A stretch of DNA of 64,000 nt from Planococcus halocryophilus (GTDB lineage: Bacteria > Bacillota > Bacilli > Bacillales_A > Planococcaceae): positions 2,576,001 through 2,640,000 of the forward strand of contig NZ_CP016537.2 in the NCBI RefSeq assembly GCF_001687585.2, written 5' to 3'. The number at the start of each line of letters is the position of its first letter. Within the stretch, counting starts at the first letter, position 1. The notes beneath the pieces are model-generated. The model saw only the letters and a program-made list of their open reading frames with translations. It had not been told where the DNA came from and made no database searches. A program made the translations under genes and the position numbers. Below are positions 9,195 through 18,287 of the stretch, piece after piece.

Positions 9195-10331
9195 TTAGTC
9201 GTCATCTTCTTCTACAAAATAGTTTTGGCTTTCGTAAATTGCTAAATCTTCTTCTGGCATAATTAAGTTGTCGACATTTAAGGTATTGCCAATAACCACG
9301 TGACCACTCCCTGCTCCTACATAAATTCCGTAAGAAGATTTATCGCGTGGATCAATAACCATATTGTTTAAAATTTGCGTATTATAACTCGGCAACTCTA
9401 GATTCTTGCCGCCATCTCCACCCCTTACAGCGATATTGTATTCATTGTTAAATGAAATATTCGATTTGATGATATTTGATTTTGAGTCATTTTTTATATC
9501 GATTCCATAGTAAAATCCGCTAACCGTATTATTTTCGACCAAACTTCTCGTCTCACCTTCTACAGTAATGCCTTGTTGGTCGTCATAGTTAGGACGATCT
9601 TCAGTAACAACGCAATTGACTACATGATTGTCTTTACCGCCCCCGTATAAAGACAAATGACCATCACCAGAATTTCGTACCACACACGAATCAATAAGGT
9701 TATCGTCTGAATCAAAATTAATGATTCCAGATCCATAGTTATATTCAGCAGTTACATCCTTAACAATGTTGTGATGCGCATGATTGAGATGAACACCTTG
9801 TGAAAAATTCTTCAAATAAGTATTTTCTATTGAACTATTATTCGTGTAAAGAAACAAAATACCAATATGCGAAGTCAGGGATCCGTCTTCTGGTAAACGT
9901 TCTCCCATTAAAAAGCCACCTTTTAAATGAACCTCTTCTGTTTTATCGACCCAAAATACCCCGTATTCATCATCGGTATCTGTTTGGAATATCGCTTCTT
10001 CCATTAAAATAGTAATCGGCTTTGAAATTTTCAATGCAAAATAACTATCACCATATCCCGTGACTGCTTTATGGTCAGGGTTTTTAGTAACTTTGTAAAC
10101 TCCAGGAGATATTTCCCATGTACCTCCAGCTGGTGTATTATCAATGGCGCTTTGAAGTTCTACTGTTTTGTCTTCAGCTTCATCGAAATTAGCACTATAA
10201 CTTTCAGGACTATTTTGCGCATCATTATTTTGGGACATCTTTTCTATTATTAAAAATAAATAACTAAAACCAGCCATCCCTATTAAAACCAGGAAAAGAA
10301 ATCCAATCGTTTTTCCTTTCATCAAAGACAC
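9195..10331 (-). CDS. Membrane-anchored right-handed beta-helix protein, copy 2
   Basis: A 378-residue paralogue of the protein at 5494-6618, with matching blocks such as GYGDSYFALKISKPITI, EYGVFW, LKGGFLMG, NYGSGIINF, RNSGDGHLSL and DQQGITVE. One N-terminal transmembrane segment (about residues 8-28) anchors it, with the beta-helix domain outside. In contrast to copy 1, the pectate-lyase-3 entry motif FGAxGDGxxDDT has decayed (NFDEAEDKTVELQSA), so the two copies may differ in activity or oligomerisation. It has its own terminator. Role in the glycan pathway is inferred from position only. Confidence 0.8.
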   Translation of the reverse strand: MSLMKGKTIGFLFLVLIGMAGFSYLFLIIEKMSQNNDAQNSPESYSANFDEAEDKTVELQSAIDNTPAGGTWEISPGVYKVTKNPDHKAVTGYGDSYFALKISKPITILMEEAIFQTDTDDEYGVFWVDKTEEVHLKGGFLMGERLPEDGSLTSHIGILFLYTNNSSIENTYLKNFSQGVHLNHAHHNIVKDVTAEYNYGSGIINFDSDDNLIDSCVVRNSGDGHLSLYGGGKDNHVVNCVVTEDRPNYDDQQGITVEGETRSLVENNTVSGFYYGIDIKNDSKSNIIKSNISFNNEYNIAVRGGDGGKNLELPSYNTQILNNMVIDPRDKSSYGIYVGAGSGHVVIGNTLNVDNLIMPEEDLAIYESQNYFVEEDDD

Positions 10332-10440
10332 CTCCTTTAACGAAAATTCATTTCTCCCTTATCATACATACTTGTTGTTAAAAATAACAGTTTATTGTCT
10401 GGCAATTCAGATAATATCAAAAAAAAGGTTAATAAATACT

Positions 10441-10483
10441 AAAAAACACGACATCCTTCAGACCTGCTCTGATGGATGTCGTG
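10441..10483 (-). terminator. Terminator overlapping the end of the small membrane-protein gene
   Basis: Arms CACGACATCC and GGATGTCGTG, with six T on the minus strand after the stem. The stem includes the stop codon and last codons of the gene at 10458. Confidence 0.85.
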
Positions 10484-10691
10484 CGGAGTTTTCTTTATGT
10501 GATTGTCGCTGTTCATTCGATTCTGTATCCACTTTTACTGTTGTTGGTGGTTCTGTCTCGGTGCTATTACTGCGAGCCAACAATTCTTCGCGATGACTGC
10601 GAGTTGCTTCTTCACGCCTTGAGCTTGCTTTTCCCAAAGAAAAAATAACAGTCATTCCAAACATCAAACCGCCTGTTATCAAAGCCCACAT
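10458..10691 (-). CDS. Small single-pass membrane protein of unknown function
   Basis: A 77-residue protein: a hydrophobic N-terminus (MWALITGGLMFGMTVIFSLG, residues 1-20), a basic cluster (KASSRREEATRSHREE) and a hydrophilic Thr/Glu/Ser-rich tail. I do not recognise a family. The ATG at 10691 is chosen because AGAGGTGG lies just upstream; an in-frame GTG three codons earlier is less well placed. A terminator overlaps its end, which supports it as a real single-gene transcript. Confidence 0.6.
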   Translation of the reverse strand: MWALITGGLMFGMTVIFSLGKASSRREEATRSHREELLARSNSTETEPPTTVKVDTESNEQRQSHKENSARHPSEQV

Positions 10692-10878
10692 ACACTCCAC
10701 CTCTTTTTAAGTAAACCAGTTGCTGTCATGATTGCACTTCTCCTTACAATTGCCATTATTCTTTCTGATTTAATCCATTTTACGCTTAACTCAGACCAAA
10801 TACTAGATTCATTTGTACCAGTAATACGGAATTATATAAACCTTTCAGCTTAAATCCAAACTATTTTTTGTCAATATT

Positions 10879-11358
10879 CTATTTTATATTTCTTTTTATT
10901 GTATTTACTTTCTTCGAATCCCATAAATTAGAAAATAACACATACACCAACACACTTAAACCCACACCAGAGCTATCGATCAAAACGTCTCTAACTTCTC
11001 CGCTGCGCCCTTCTATAAACAATTGATGAACTTCGTCAGTTATCGCAAACAAGACACTCAAACCAAAACTTAACATCAACTGTTTAGCCCCTCTAAACCC
11101 GCTACTTCTCCAAGCATTTAAACTCAATAAACCAAGTAAGAAATAGGCAATAAAATGTGCATTTTTCCGAATAAACGTATGAAAGCTTTCGATATCAATA
11201 TCTAGCTGAGGTGCTACTCCATCAATAAAACTTAACAATGCTGTGACAATACCAGAACTTAAGTGACTAGAAGCTGAACCTGGTTGATGAGAAAGATAAA
11301 AAATGACAGCCATCCAAGAAAAAACTGCAATCCATGAAACAAGTTTATTTATTTTCAT
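10879..11358 (-). CDS. VanZ-family membrane protein
   Basis: A 159-residue protein with four to five transmembrane segments and the VanZ signature blocks FYLSHQPG, RKNAHFIAYFLLG and DEVHQLFIEGRSGEVRDVLID. VanZ proteins are linked to low-level teicoplanin resistance and cell-envelope functions; the biochemical role is not established. The ATG at 11358 has AAAAGGG 8 nt upstream. A second, more divergent VanZ protein lies at 32795-33271. Confidence 0.85.
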   Translation of the reverse strand: MKINKLVSWIAVFSWMAVIFYLSHQPGSASSHLSSGIVTALLSFIDGVAPQLDIDIESFHTFIRKNAHFIAYFLLGLLSLNAWRSSGFRGAKQLMLSFGLSVLFAITDEVHQLFIEGRSGEVRDVLIDSSGVGLSVLVYVLFSNLWDSKKVNTIKRNIK

Positions 11359-11472
11359 ATGACAAACCCTTTTCTATTATAATCGTTTTTACTCCATAAA
11401 TTTTATTATAACATCCTCAAAAAAAGTAGTAGCTGAGAGCCTTCTAAATCGTAATGCCTTTCATGTACAAAA

Positions 11473-11510
11473 TTAAAAGAGAAGTTGCTATAAGACGCAA
11501 ACTTCTCTTA
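11473..11510 (-). terminator. Terminator after FemAB-like copy 2
   Basis: Arms AAGAGAAGTTGC and GCAAACTTCTCTT (one bulge), followed on the minus strand by TTTTAATTTTG. Confidence 0.7.
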
Positions 11511-11539
11511 TTCATACACGATTGGGGATCGAAAACAAG

Positions 11540-12544
11540 TCAATCTTTGACTAAATTTAATGGTTTAGAACGATAATTTGGAAAAGATGCATTTACTTTA
11601 TCCACACCAACAACTTCACACAATAAATCGTATACTTTTTGATTCCAAATTTTATAACTTACATAGAACGGAAATTCGGTATTTTTTCCGAATTGCTTTT
11701 TAAAAAGATATAACGGATCTTCAGGGCTGCCTGTTAACCCCCCACCTTCATGAATAAGCTCCATGCCATGCTCTTTCCCCCATAATACTAAAGCGTATCT
11801 CATCACAAAAGCTGATGATAAATATTGATGTTCCTGTGTAGTTCCTGATAAATGAATATGAATAAACTTCCCATAAACAAAGTTTAAACCACTAGCAATC
11901 ACTTTCCCTTCATATAGGACTTCTACAACAATAATATTCTTACCAAATGATTTAAGAAGCCCATTAAAGTATGCGTCATCAAAATAATAAATTGATGCCG
12001 CGTCTCTTCTTTTCATTGTTTCATAATAGAGGTGTTTAAAATTTTCTAAGTCAGGAGGATCAACAATTACACGGTATTCAACACCTGCGTTTAAAGCTTT
12101 TTGAATACTTTTTTGCTTTGACCTCGAGAACTCTGATTTAACTGGATCTTCATAATCTTTTAAGTTTGTTCCGGTGGTAAAGCGACGAAACGTCAATTCA
12201 TAACAAGCTTCAAAATCTTTAGCGTTTGAGAACAAAGGATGAAACCGGACAAACTCACAGACAATATTTTCGTTTTGACAGTATTCCTCAAAAGCATATT
12301 GAAAATCTTGAATTAATTCAGATTTATGTACTTCCTCACAATCGACAATACGTGGACCTCCGTATCCATATGGAGTTGTAATATCGTAGAAAGCTTCTTC
12401 AGTCATGTCCATAGAAATAGGCCTCTTTATGAATAAGTGGTTGACCTTTCCAAGTGGATGTTGAAACTCAAAAACTTCGCAAACACCATTTTCAATCTGT
12501 TCATATAAGCGACCGTAATCATTTTCAAAATAAATATCTTTCAA
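11540..12544 (-). CDS. FemAB/GNAT-like acyl- or aminoacyltransferase, copy 2
   Basis: A 334-residue paralogue of the proteins at 6975-7964 and 21504-22508. The shared landmarks are PYGYGGP, EFVRFHP, KSIQKALNAGVEYRV, YYFDDAYF, HLSGT, HEGGG and LYLFKKQFGKNTEFPFY. It begins MKDIYFENDY, like copy 3. It probably transfers an acyl or aminoacyl group to a cell-wall or glycan precursor; the substrate is unknown. It has its own terminator, and the decayed deacetylase follows upstream on the other strand. Confidence 0.8.
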   Translation of the reverse strand: MKDIYFENDYGRLYEQIENGVCEVFEFQHPLGKVNHLFIKRPISMDMTEEAFYDITTPYGYGGPRIVDCEEVHKSELIQDFQYAFEEYCQNENIVCEFVRFHPLFSNAKDFEACYELTFRRFTTGTNLKDYEDPVKSEFSRSKQKSIQKALNAGVEYRVIVDPPDLENFKHLYYETMKRRDAASIYYFDDAYFNGLLKSFGKNIIVVEVLYEGKVIASGLNFVYGKFIHIHLSGTTQEHQYLSSAFVMRYALVLWGKEHGMELIHEGGGLTGSPEDPLYLFKKQFGKNTEFPFYVSYKIWNQKVYDLLCEVVGVDKVNASFPNYRSKPLNLVKD

Positions 12545-12729
12545 CTTGAAGATCCCCCCTCACTTCTATTTTTTGTAAGCGCCTCGTTATTTTTAGATAC
12601 AAATTCCCATTCTCTTACAAATCCGATTCTGCTATCACTTATTTTAGCACAAAATAATTATAAATCTATGCAGGAATTAAAATTTTTAGAATATTCAATA
12701 TTTAAATACTAGATAGAAATATGAGCTGA

Positions 12730-13118
12730 AACGAAAAGTTTTCTTGGCAACAAGCTAGAGAAATGACAGGAACAATGAGTATTCAAAGTCATACGTGGGA
12801 TTCTCATTCTAAACAAACCGACTATCAACAACAAAATCGTGGACTGATTACCAGTCGCTTGTCTAACAAAAACACACTAGAAACGCAAAAAGAAATTGAA
12901 GATCGTACATTTACGGATTTATATACCGCTAAAAATACCAGCGAGAAAAATGTCGGGACTAAAGTTGTCGCAATTAGCTACCCCTACGGCGAGTATCGGC
13001 CGATACCATTCATAATGGGACAAATAACCAAAATTCATCTCTTTTTGAATTAAAACGAATCACCGCTGACGGTATGTATGCTGGTGAGGAATTGATCCAA
13101 CAAATTGAATCCGATTAA
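12730..13118 (+). pseudogene. Remnant of an extracellular polysaccharide deacetylase (IcaB/PgaB-like)
   Basis: Only the middle and end of the protein remain. One frame reads FSWQQAREM, IQSHTWDSH, then LITSRLSNK and VVAISYPYGEY, which match the NodB-type deacetylases acting on poly-N-acetylglucosamine (zinc-binding His block SHTWDSH and the SYPYGEY block). After about 13000 the frame is lost and resumes in another frame as SSLFELKRITADGM and EELIQQIESD before a stop at 13116-13118. The N-terminal catalytic part is missing and a stop precedes the fragment. It still shares a terminator with galU. Confidence 0.72.
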
Positions 13119-13157
13119 AAAAGCAGCGACCAAGTAATAATGGTCACTGCTTTTTTA
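13117..13157. terminator. Bidirectional terminator between deacetylase remnant and galU
   Basis: Arms AAAAAAGCAG-GACCA and TGGTC-ACTGCTTTTTT with a small loop, and A/T runs on both sides. Confidence 0.88.
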
Positions 13158-13174
13158 ACTTGTTTCTACTTTCA

Positions 13175-14056
13175 CTATTTTTCATTGATAATGGATTCTT
13201 TTAACTTTTCCTCGAAAAGCTTCAACAACCGTTCTCTTAATTCAGGACGTTTTAAAGCAAATTCAATCGTCGTTTCAATAAAACCAAATTTCTCACCGAC
13301 ATCATAGCGACGCCCGTCAAACTCATAAGCATAAACCTCTTGGACTTCATTGAGTTTTTGGATAGCATCTGTCAGTTGAATTTCTCCACCGGCACCAAGT
13401 TCGTGTTGGCCAAGAAACTCAAAAATTTCGGGAGTTAAAATGTAACGACCCATAATCGCATAATTTGAAGGCGCAGTTCCTGCTGGTGGTTTCTCAACAA
13501 AACTATCGACTTTGATCAATTTCCCTTTTATTGAAATTGGGTTGATAATACCGTAGCGGTGCGTTTCGTCTTCTGGAACTTGCTTTACGCCGATAACACT
13601 TTTACCGGTCGATTCGCTTTGTTTCATCAATTGAGCTAGGCATGGCTCTTCGTTTTCCACAATGTCATCACCTAGTAAGACAGCAAAAGGCTCGTTGCCG
13701 ATAAATCGGCGCGCAGACCAAATCGCATGACCAAGACCAAGTGGTTCTTTTTGACGGATATAGTGAATTTCTACATTCGAAGTTTCTAAGACAGAATCCA
13801 GCATATCGGTTTTCCCTTTTTTAAATAAATTGTCTTCTAATTCAAAAGCGTGATCGAAATGATCTTCAATGGCACGTTTCCCTTTACCTGTGACAATAAT
13901 AATGTCCTCGATTCCCGAAGCAATCGCCTCTTCAACTATGTACTGGATTGTCGGCTTATCAACGATAGGCAACATTTCTTTTGGCATGGCTTTGGTCGCT
14001 GGAAGAAATCGTGTTCCAAGACCTGCAGCAGGAATTATTGCTTTTTTCACTCGCAT
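13175..14056 (-). CDS. galU: UTP-glucose-1-phosphate uridylyltransferase, copy 1
   Basis: A 293-residue nucleotidyltransferase making UDP-glucose. The signature [14 protein letters not shown] and the [11 protein letters not shown] block are those of bacterial GalU/GtaB. It is very similar over its whole length to the second copy at 61749-62624. UDP-glucose feeds galE here. A TATAAT hexamer on the minus strand at 14116-14121 may be its -10 element, though no good -35 is visible. It faces a terminator shared with the deacetylase remnant. Confidence 0.94.
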   Translation of the reverse strand: MRVKKAIIPAAGLGTRFLPATKAMPKEMLPIVDKPTIQYIVEEAIASGIEDIIIVTGKGKRAIEDHFDHAFELEDNLFKKGKTDMLDSVLETSNVEIHYIRQKEPLGLGHAIWSARRFIGNEPFAVLLGDDIVENEEPCLAQLMKQSESTGKSVIGVKQVPEDETHRYGIINPISIKGKLIKVDSFVEKPPAGTAPSNYAIMGRYILTPEIFEFLGQHELGAGGEIQLTDAIQKLNEVQEVYAYEFDGRRYDVGEKFGFIETTIEFALKRPELRERLLKLFEEKLKESIINEK

Positions 14057-14352
14057 CTTTTCACCTTCTCATCCTTATTTTTTAGCTTTCTATTGTTTAA
14101 TAATAACATTTTTCTATTATAAAGCTAATATTTAAAAAGTTCCGATAGTAATTGCACTATAATTACTAATTTTAAATCAAGAAAACACAATCTATATTAA
14201 ATTTATTTAAAGATTTCGTAAAATTAGTAAAAAGTATTTACTTATATGTTAATATAAATACATCTATTGACCTTGTTTATTTTCATATTTTTATTTTTCC
14301 ACAAAAAACTATATCTATTTACTCTGCATGACACAAAGGAAGTGTAAATTAG

Positions 14353-16329
14353 TTGAATGTTTCAGCATTATCCTATGATTCTCTAATAATCGTTTTTTCG
14401 ATTATTATCGTTTTTTGCTCTTCTTCTATCACGTTGAACATTAACAACACGCTTTTTGAGTCAGTTGAAAAAACAAAAGTCAAAGGAATTTTGTTTGGTA
14501 CTCTCGTTTTGGAACTTGGAATTTGGTCCATTCAATTTTTCGACATTGCAGCTTTACCGGTTGATTTGTCTTTGATTACAACACTGCTCCCGATGAGCAG
14601 TAACTATATAAATTATATTATTGGCATAATCATCGTGATGACTTTACTGTTCTCTGTATTCAATCTGCACAGCAACAAAGTAAAATTGTTGTCTGATGAG
14701 TATACCCGTCAATTTGATTCTCTTATCGAAACCGCAACAGATGGCATTGTGGTTACTGACGACAATGGAATTATTACACAATGGAACCAAGGTGCTGAGT
14801 CTCTTTTCGGCTACGATAGAGATGAAGTAATCGATCAAAATGTGCGTATCATCTTTCCTGACGCTTATCCCCCATCATGTAGTCAAGAGCTTACTGGACC
14901 AACACGAGAATTTATAGGATTAAAAAAAGACGGCAACCAATTCCCAGTTGAATTATCTACAGGATATTGGAAAACAGTCCGAGGTGATTACCACAGCTTG
15001 ATTATCCGAGACATTACTGACCGAAGAAATAGCGAGGAAAAAATCAGTAATTTAGTTTATTTGGATTCGCTCACGGGTTTACCAAACCGTCGATTATATA
15101 ATGATCGACTCGAATCCACACTTGACCAAGCTATTGATAACAGCACGATTCACACCGTTTTGTATTTGAATCTTGATCAATTCAAGCTTATCAATGATAC
15201 GTATGGACACCAAACGGGTGACCAGTTACTAATAGAAGTGGCGCACCGTATTAAGTCCTGCATTAGTAAAGCCGATACGCTTGCAAGACTTGGCAGCGAT
15301 GAATTTATTTTATTGCTACCCCATAGCAATTACACAAAAGCCGAAGCTGTCGCGCGAAATATTTTAAACGTGTTGAATCAAGCTTTTTCACTAAACGACG
15401 AAGAAGTATTTATCACCCCCTCAATCGGTGCAAGCTTATTTCCAGCAGACGGTACGGATTCTGAAACTTTGGTCAAAAATGCTGATATTGCCATGTATCG
15501 GGTAAAAGAAGAAGGCAAAAACAACTTTCAATTTTTCACATCTGAGATGAATGATTTAATCTCGCGAAAATCTAAAATCGCCATGAGCATCCGTAAAGGA
15601 TTGGAGCTTGGTGAATTTTCGGTTTATTATCAACCACAAATCGATATAGAAACGGAACGCATTATCGGAGTGGAAGCACTTGTTCGTTGGAATCACGCTA
15701 AGTTAGGTCCGATTTCACCAACTGAATTTATTCCGATTGCTGAAGAAAACGGCATGATTCTCCACATTGGTGAGTTTGTTCTTCGAACGGCTTGTCAACA
15801 AACAAAAGCTTGGCAAGATGCTGGAGTTGAGCCTTTCCGTGTAGCCGTCAATATTTCTGCCAAACAATTTTCTCAAGGCAATATTTCCGAAGTGATTACT
15901 TCGGCTTTAGAAGATGCACAATTAGCTCCTGAATTTCTTGAGCTTGAATTGACCGAAAGCCTGATCCAAGGAGCCACATCCGCTATTACCAAAATGCAGG
16001 AATTAAAAGCAATGGGCATTCATTTATCTATCGATGATTTTGGTACTGGCTATTCTTCTTTAAGTTATTTAAAGTTGTTCCCTATCGATAGTTTGAAAAT
16101 CGATCAATATTTTACGCGTAACATTAATAAAGATGCTAAAGATGCCGCTTTAGTCGATACCATCATTCAAATGGCACGCAATTTGGGGTTAAACGTTATT
16201 GCAGAAGGCGTAGAAACGTTAGATCAACTAGTGTACTTAAAAAATAAGCATTGCAATCAAGCACAAGGTTATTATTTCCAAAAGCCCTTATTGCCTGAGA
16301 GAATTGAAGAATTGTATTCCAAAGTTTAA
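14353..16329 (+). CDS. Membrane PAS-GGDEF-EAL cyclic-di-GMP protein
   Basis: A 658-residue protein. The N-terminal 115 residues form about three membrane segments and resemble a shortened MHYT sensor (LGIWSIQFFDIAALPV). A PAS domain (about 118-235) follows, then GGDEF (about 240-400) with the variant motif RLGSDEF, then EAL (about 405-655). The EAL domain keeps its catalytic set: VEALVRW, VNISAKQF, LELTES, DDFGTGYSS, SLKID, AEGVET. It therefore probably degrades cyclic-di-GMP, while synthesis by the GSDEF-variant domain is doubtful. The TTG start at 14353 has AAGGAAGTG 8 nt upstream. It is a single-gene transcript. Confidence 0.9.
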   Translation: MNVSALSYDSLIIVFSIIIVFCSSSITLNINNTLFESVEKTKVKGILFGTLVLELGIWSIQFFDIAALPVDLSLITTLLPMSSNYINYIIGIIIVMTLLFSVFNLHSNKVKLLSDEYTRQFDSLIETATDGIVVTDDNGIITQWNQGAESLFGYDRDEVIDQNVRIIFPDAYPPSCSQELTGPTREFIGLKKDGNQFPVELSTGYWKTVRGDYHSLIIRDITDRRNSEEKISNLVYLDSLTGLPNRRLYNDRLESTLDQAIDNSTIHTVLYLNLDQFKLINDTYGHQTGDQLLIEVAHRIKSCISKADTLARLGSDEFILLLPHSNYTKAEAVARNILNVLNQAFSLNDEEVFITPSIGASLFPADGTDSETLVKNADIAMYRVKEEGKNNFQFFTSEMNDLISRKSKIAMSIRKGLELGEFSVYYQPQIDIETERIIGVEALVRWNHAKLGPISPTEFIPIAEENGMILHIGEFVLRTACQQTKAWQDAGVEPFRVAVNISAKQFSQGNISEVITSALEDAQLAPEFLELELTESLIQGATSAITKMQELKAMGIHLSIDDFGTGYSSLSYLKLFPIDSLKIDQYFTRNINKDAKDAALVDTIIQMARNLGLNVIAEGVETLDQLVYLKNKHCNQAQGYYFQKPLLPERIEELYSKV

Positions 16330-16378
16330 TAAAATAGCCCATGCCGAGAAGTTAAATTTTCGGCATGGGCTATTTTAT
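16330..16378. terminator. Bidirectional terminator between the GGDEF-EAL gene and the antiporter gene
   Basis: Perfect arms AAAATAGCCCATGCCGA and TCGGCATGGGCTATTTT. Confidence 0.93.
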
Positions 16379-17607
16379 TTGCTATCTAGCATTTTTGATA
16401 ATGGATGAATGCCAAGACTTTGAATGATTAAAGATAAAATAACGACTGAAAAACTGAGCGAAATTAGTTCGCTTGCAATCTCGCCATTTGCCATGGCTCC
16501 TAGTTGCAACAATAAGAAAACCGACATGGACCCTCTTATCCCGGACCAAGAAATAAGCAATGCTTTTTTCCAAATTGGGCTATGTTGTTTACCTGCCAAT
16601 ATTTTAAAACTACTACCGACTATGACAAAGCGAATGGCAATACTCGCAAATAATATCAAAATTGCTAGTATCCAATTGTCCCATGATAAGTATTTTGTAG
16701 CTTCAATGCCAATTAGTAAAAACAATAATGCCAGCAATGAAGGCTCTACAACACTCCAAAACCCCGAAAGCGCTTCGCGGTAATGATCTTCTTTATTAGC
16801 ATGAGAAAACTCCCACGACAACATAATACCTGCTGAAACAGTCGACAATACACCTGAAAATCCAAAGCTTTCTGCCAGTTGGAACGCACCGTAAGCAAGT
16901 ACAATGCTGAGCATGACTTGGTAATCCTTGTGATGCGTGATGTGAACGGCCTTACTTAGTAGCCATCCGACTGTAACACCCAGAATCACACCACCTGCAG
17001 AAACATAAAGAAATTCACCTAATGCAGCAACTACATCAAGTGATTCGGATTGCAAATACATCGCTGATAAAACACTAAATAATACAATGCTCGTGCCATC
17101 ATTAATCATCGATTCCCCATCGACAATATCTGCAATATTTTTATCAGGTGATGATTTTTTTAAAATGGACACGACAGAAGCCGGGTCTGTTGGTGCCAAA
17201 ATGGCGGCTGCCACAAACGCTCCAGCTAATGAAATAGAAAAAAACCATCCGCCAATCCAATAAATTGCCAGTCCCACTAGGACAACGGTTAAACCGAGAC
17301 CAGCGGTACTTAACAAGCCGATAATGCCTGCATTTTCCCGCAAAGCTTTTGCCGAAAACTGATAAGCGGACACAAAAAGTAAGCCCGGCAAAAAAACGTC
17401 ATAAATCAAGGTTTCTGTCACTTTGATGCCTGTAAAATATGGGATAAAAGATAAGCCTATGCCGATTAATACGAGCACGACCGGCACTGGGAAGTTTTCT
17501 TGTTTTTTATCAATGGTGAATACTAAATAACCTATACACAACAAAATCGTCACGAGCGCTGCCGACAACGTCATCCCCTCCAAAAGTGAAACATCCGTAA
17601 GTACCAA
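16375..17607 (-). CDS. CPA-family sodium(potassium)/proton antiporter
   Basis: A 410-residue integral membrane protein with about 12 transmembrane segments. It carries FLPGLLFVSA, AILAPTDPASVVSILKK and DGESMINDGTSIVLF, the ion-binding motifs of cation/proton antiporters (NhaP/CPA1-like). It exchanges Na+ or K+ for H+ at the cytoplasmic membrane. The start is uncertain: a TTG at 17607 has a weak ribosome binding site, while an ATG at 17574 has GGAGGGG only 2 nt upstream. The 3' end overlaps the shared terminator stem. Confidence 0.87.
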   Translation of the reverse strand: MVLTDVSLLEGMTLSAALVTILLCIGYLVFTIDKKQENFPVPVVLVLIGIGLSFIPYFTGIKVTETLIYDVFLPGLLFVSAYQFSAKALRENAGIIGLLSTAGLGLTVVLVGLAIYWIGGWFFSISLAGAFVAAAILAPTDPASVVSILKKSSPDKNIADIVDGESMINDGTSIVLFSVLSAMYLQSESLDVVAALGEFLYVSAGGVILGVTVGWLLSKAVHITHHKDYQVMLSIVLAYGAFQLAESFGFSGVLSTVSAGIMLSWEFSHANKEDHYREALSGFWSVVEPSLLALLFLLIGIEATKYLSWDNWILAILILFASIAIRFVIVGSSFKILAGKQHSPIWKKALLISWSGIRGSMSVFLLLQLGAMANGEIASELISLSFSVVILSLIIQSLGIHPLSKMLDSK

Positions 17608-17631
17608 AGTTCCCGTAAAGCTATACTATTA

Positions 17632-17673
17632 AACAAAACAACCGGACCGTCTAGTAGTTACGGTCCGGTTGTT
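17632..17673 (-). terminator. Terminator after the XRE regulator gene
   Basis: Arms ACAACCGGACCGT and ACGGTCCGGTTGT, with TTTTGTTT following on the minus strand. Confidence 0.9.
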
Positions 17674-17722
17674 TCTATATTGATAAGAAGAGTTTGCGGA
17701 AAAACCGCTATTTATTTGGTCT

Positions 17723-18094
17723 TTATTTTGCAGTTTTCTTATCTTGCAACATATCGTCTTCTTTTAAACGGCGTTTAACTTGCAAATAGGAGGTGACATC
17801 CGCTAACTCTTCTTTACTTAATGGATGATCATCTACTACTAAATTAACCGAATTTAAATCGATTAATTGTATAAAATCAAGTTGATTGGTGTTTTGATTG
17901 CGTTCCAATAAAAAATCAACAGTAACCTTAAAATAATCGGCTAACAATTGCAAATGGGAAACGCTCACTTGCTTTTTGCCACTTTCATACCCCCAAACTA
18001 CCGATTTGGCAATGCCTAATTTTAAAGCTAAATCATCTACGCTCAAGTGATGATTTTCTCTTAACTCTCTTATTTTTGGTCCTATTCTCTCCAT
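17723..18094 (-). CDS. XRE-family HTH transcriptional regulator
   Basis: A 123-residue protein with an N-terminal Cro/C1-type helix-turn-helix (residues about 6-62; LALKLGIAKSVVWGYESGKK is the recognition region). A charged C-terminal tail ends in lysines. Similar small regulators (SinR/ImmR-like) act as repressors, but the target is not evident. The start has AAGGAGG 7 nt upstream. It is a single gene, divergent from the SGNH-like gene, so it might control that gene or itself. Confidence 0.85.
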   Translation of the reverse strand: MERIGPKIRELRENHHLSVDDLALKLGIAKSVVWGYESGKKQVSVSHLQLLADYFKVTVDFLLERNQNTNQLDFIQLIDLNSVNLVVDDHPLSKEELADVTSYLQVKRRLKEDDMLQDKKTAK

Positions 18095-18287
18095 TTTATC
18101 GCCTCCTTAATTTCTTTAGTGGCTACATCTCCTATATTACCCCGCTCAAACTCGCCGGCAAACTAGTAAAATAACGCTATAATTGATTTCGAAGCTAAAT
18201 ACCTATAAAAAATCTGAAATTTCAACTAATTCATATTCGAGTTGTGGTAAAATTGAATTAATACAGAAGTGAAAGGTGGGTATTAGG

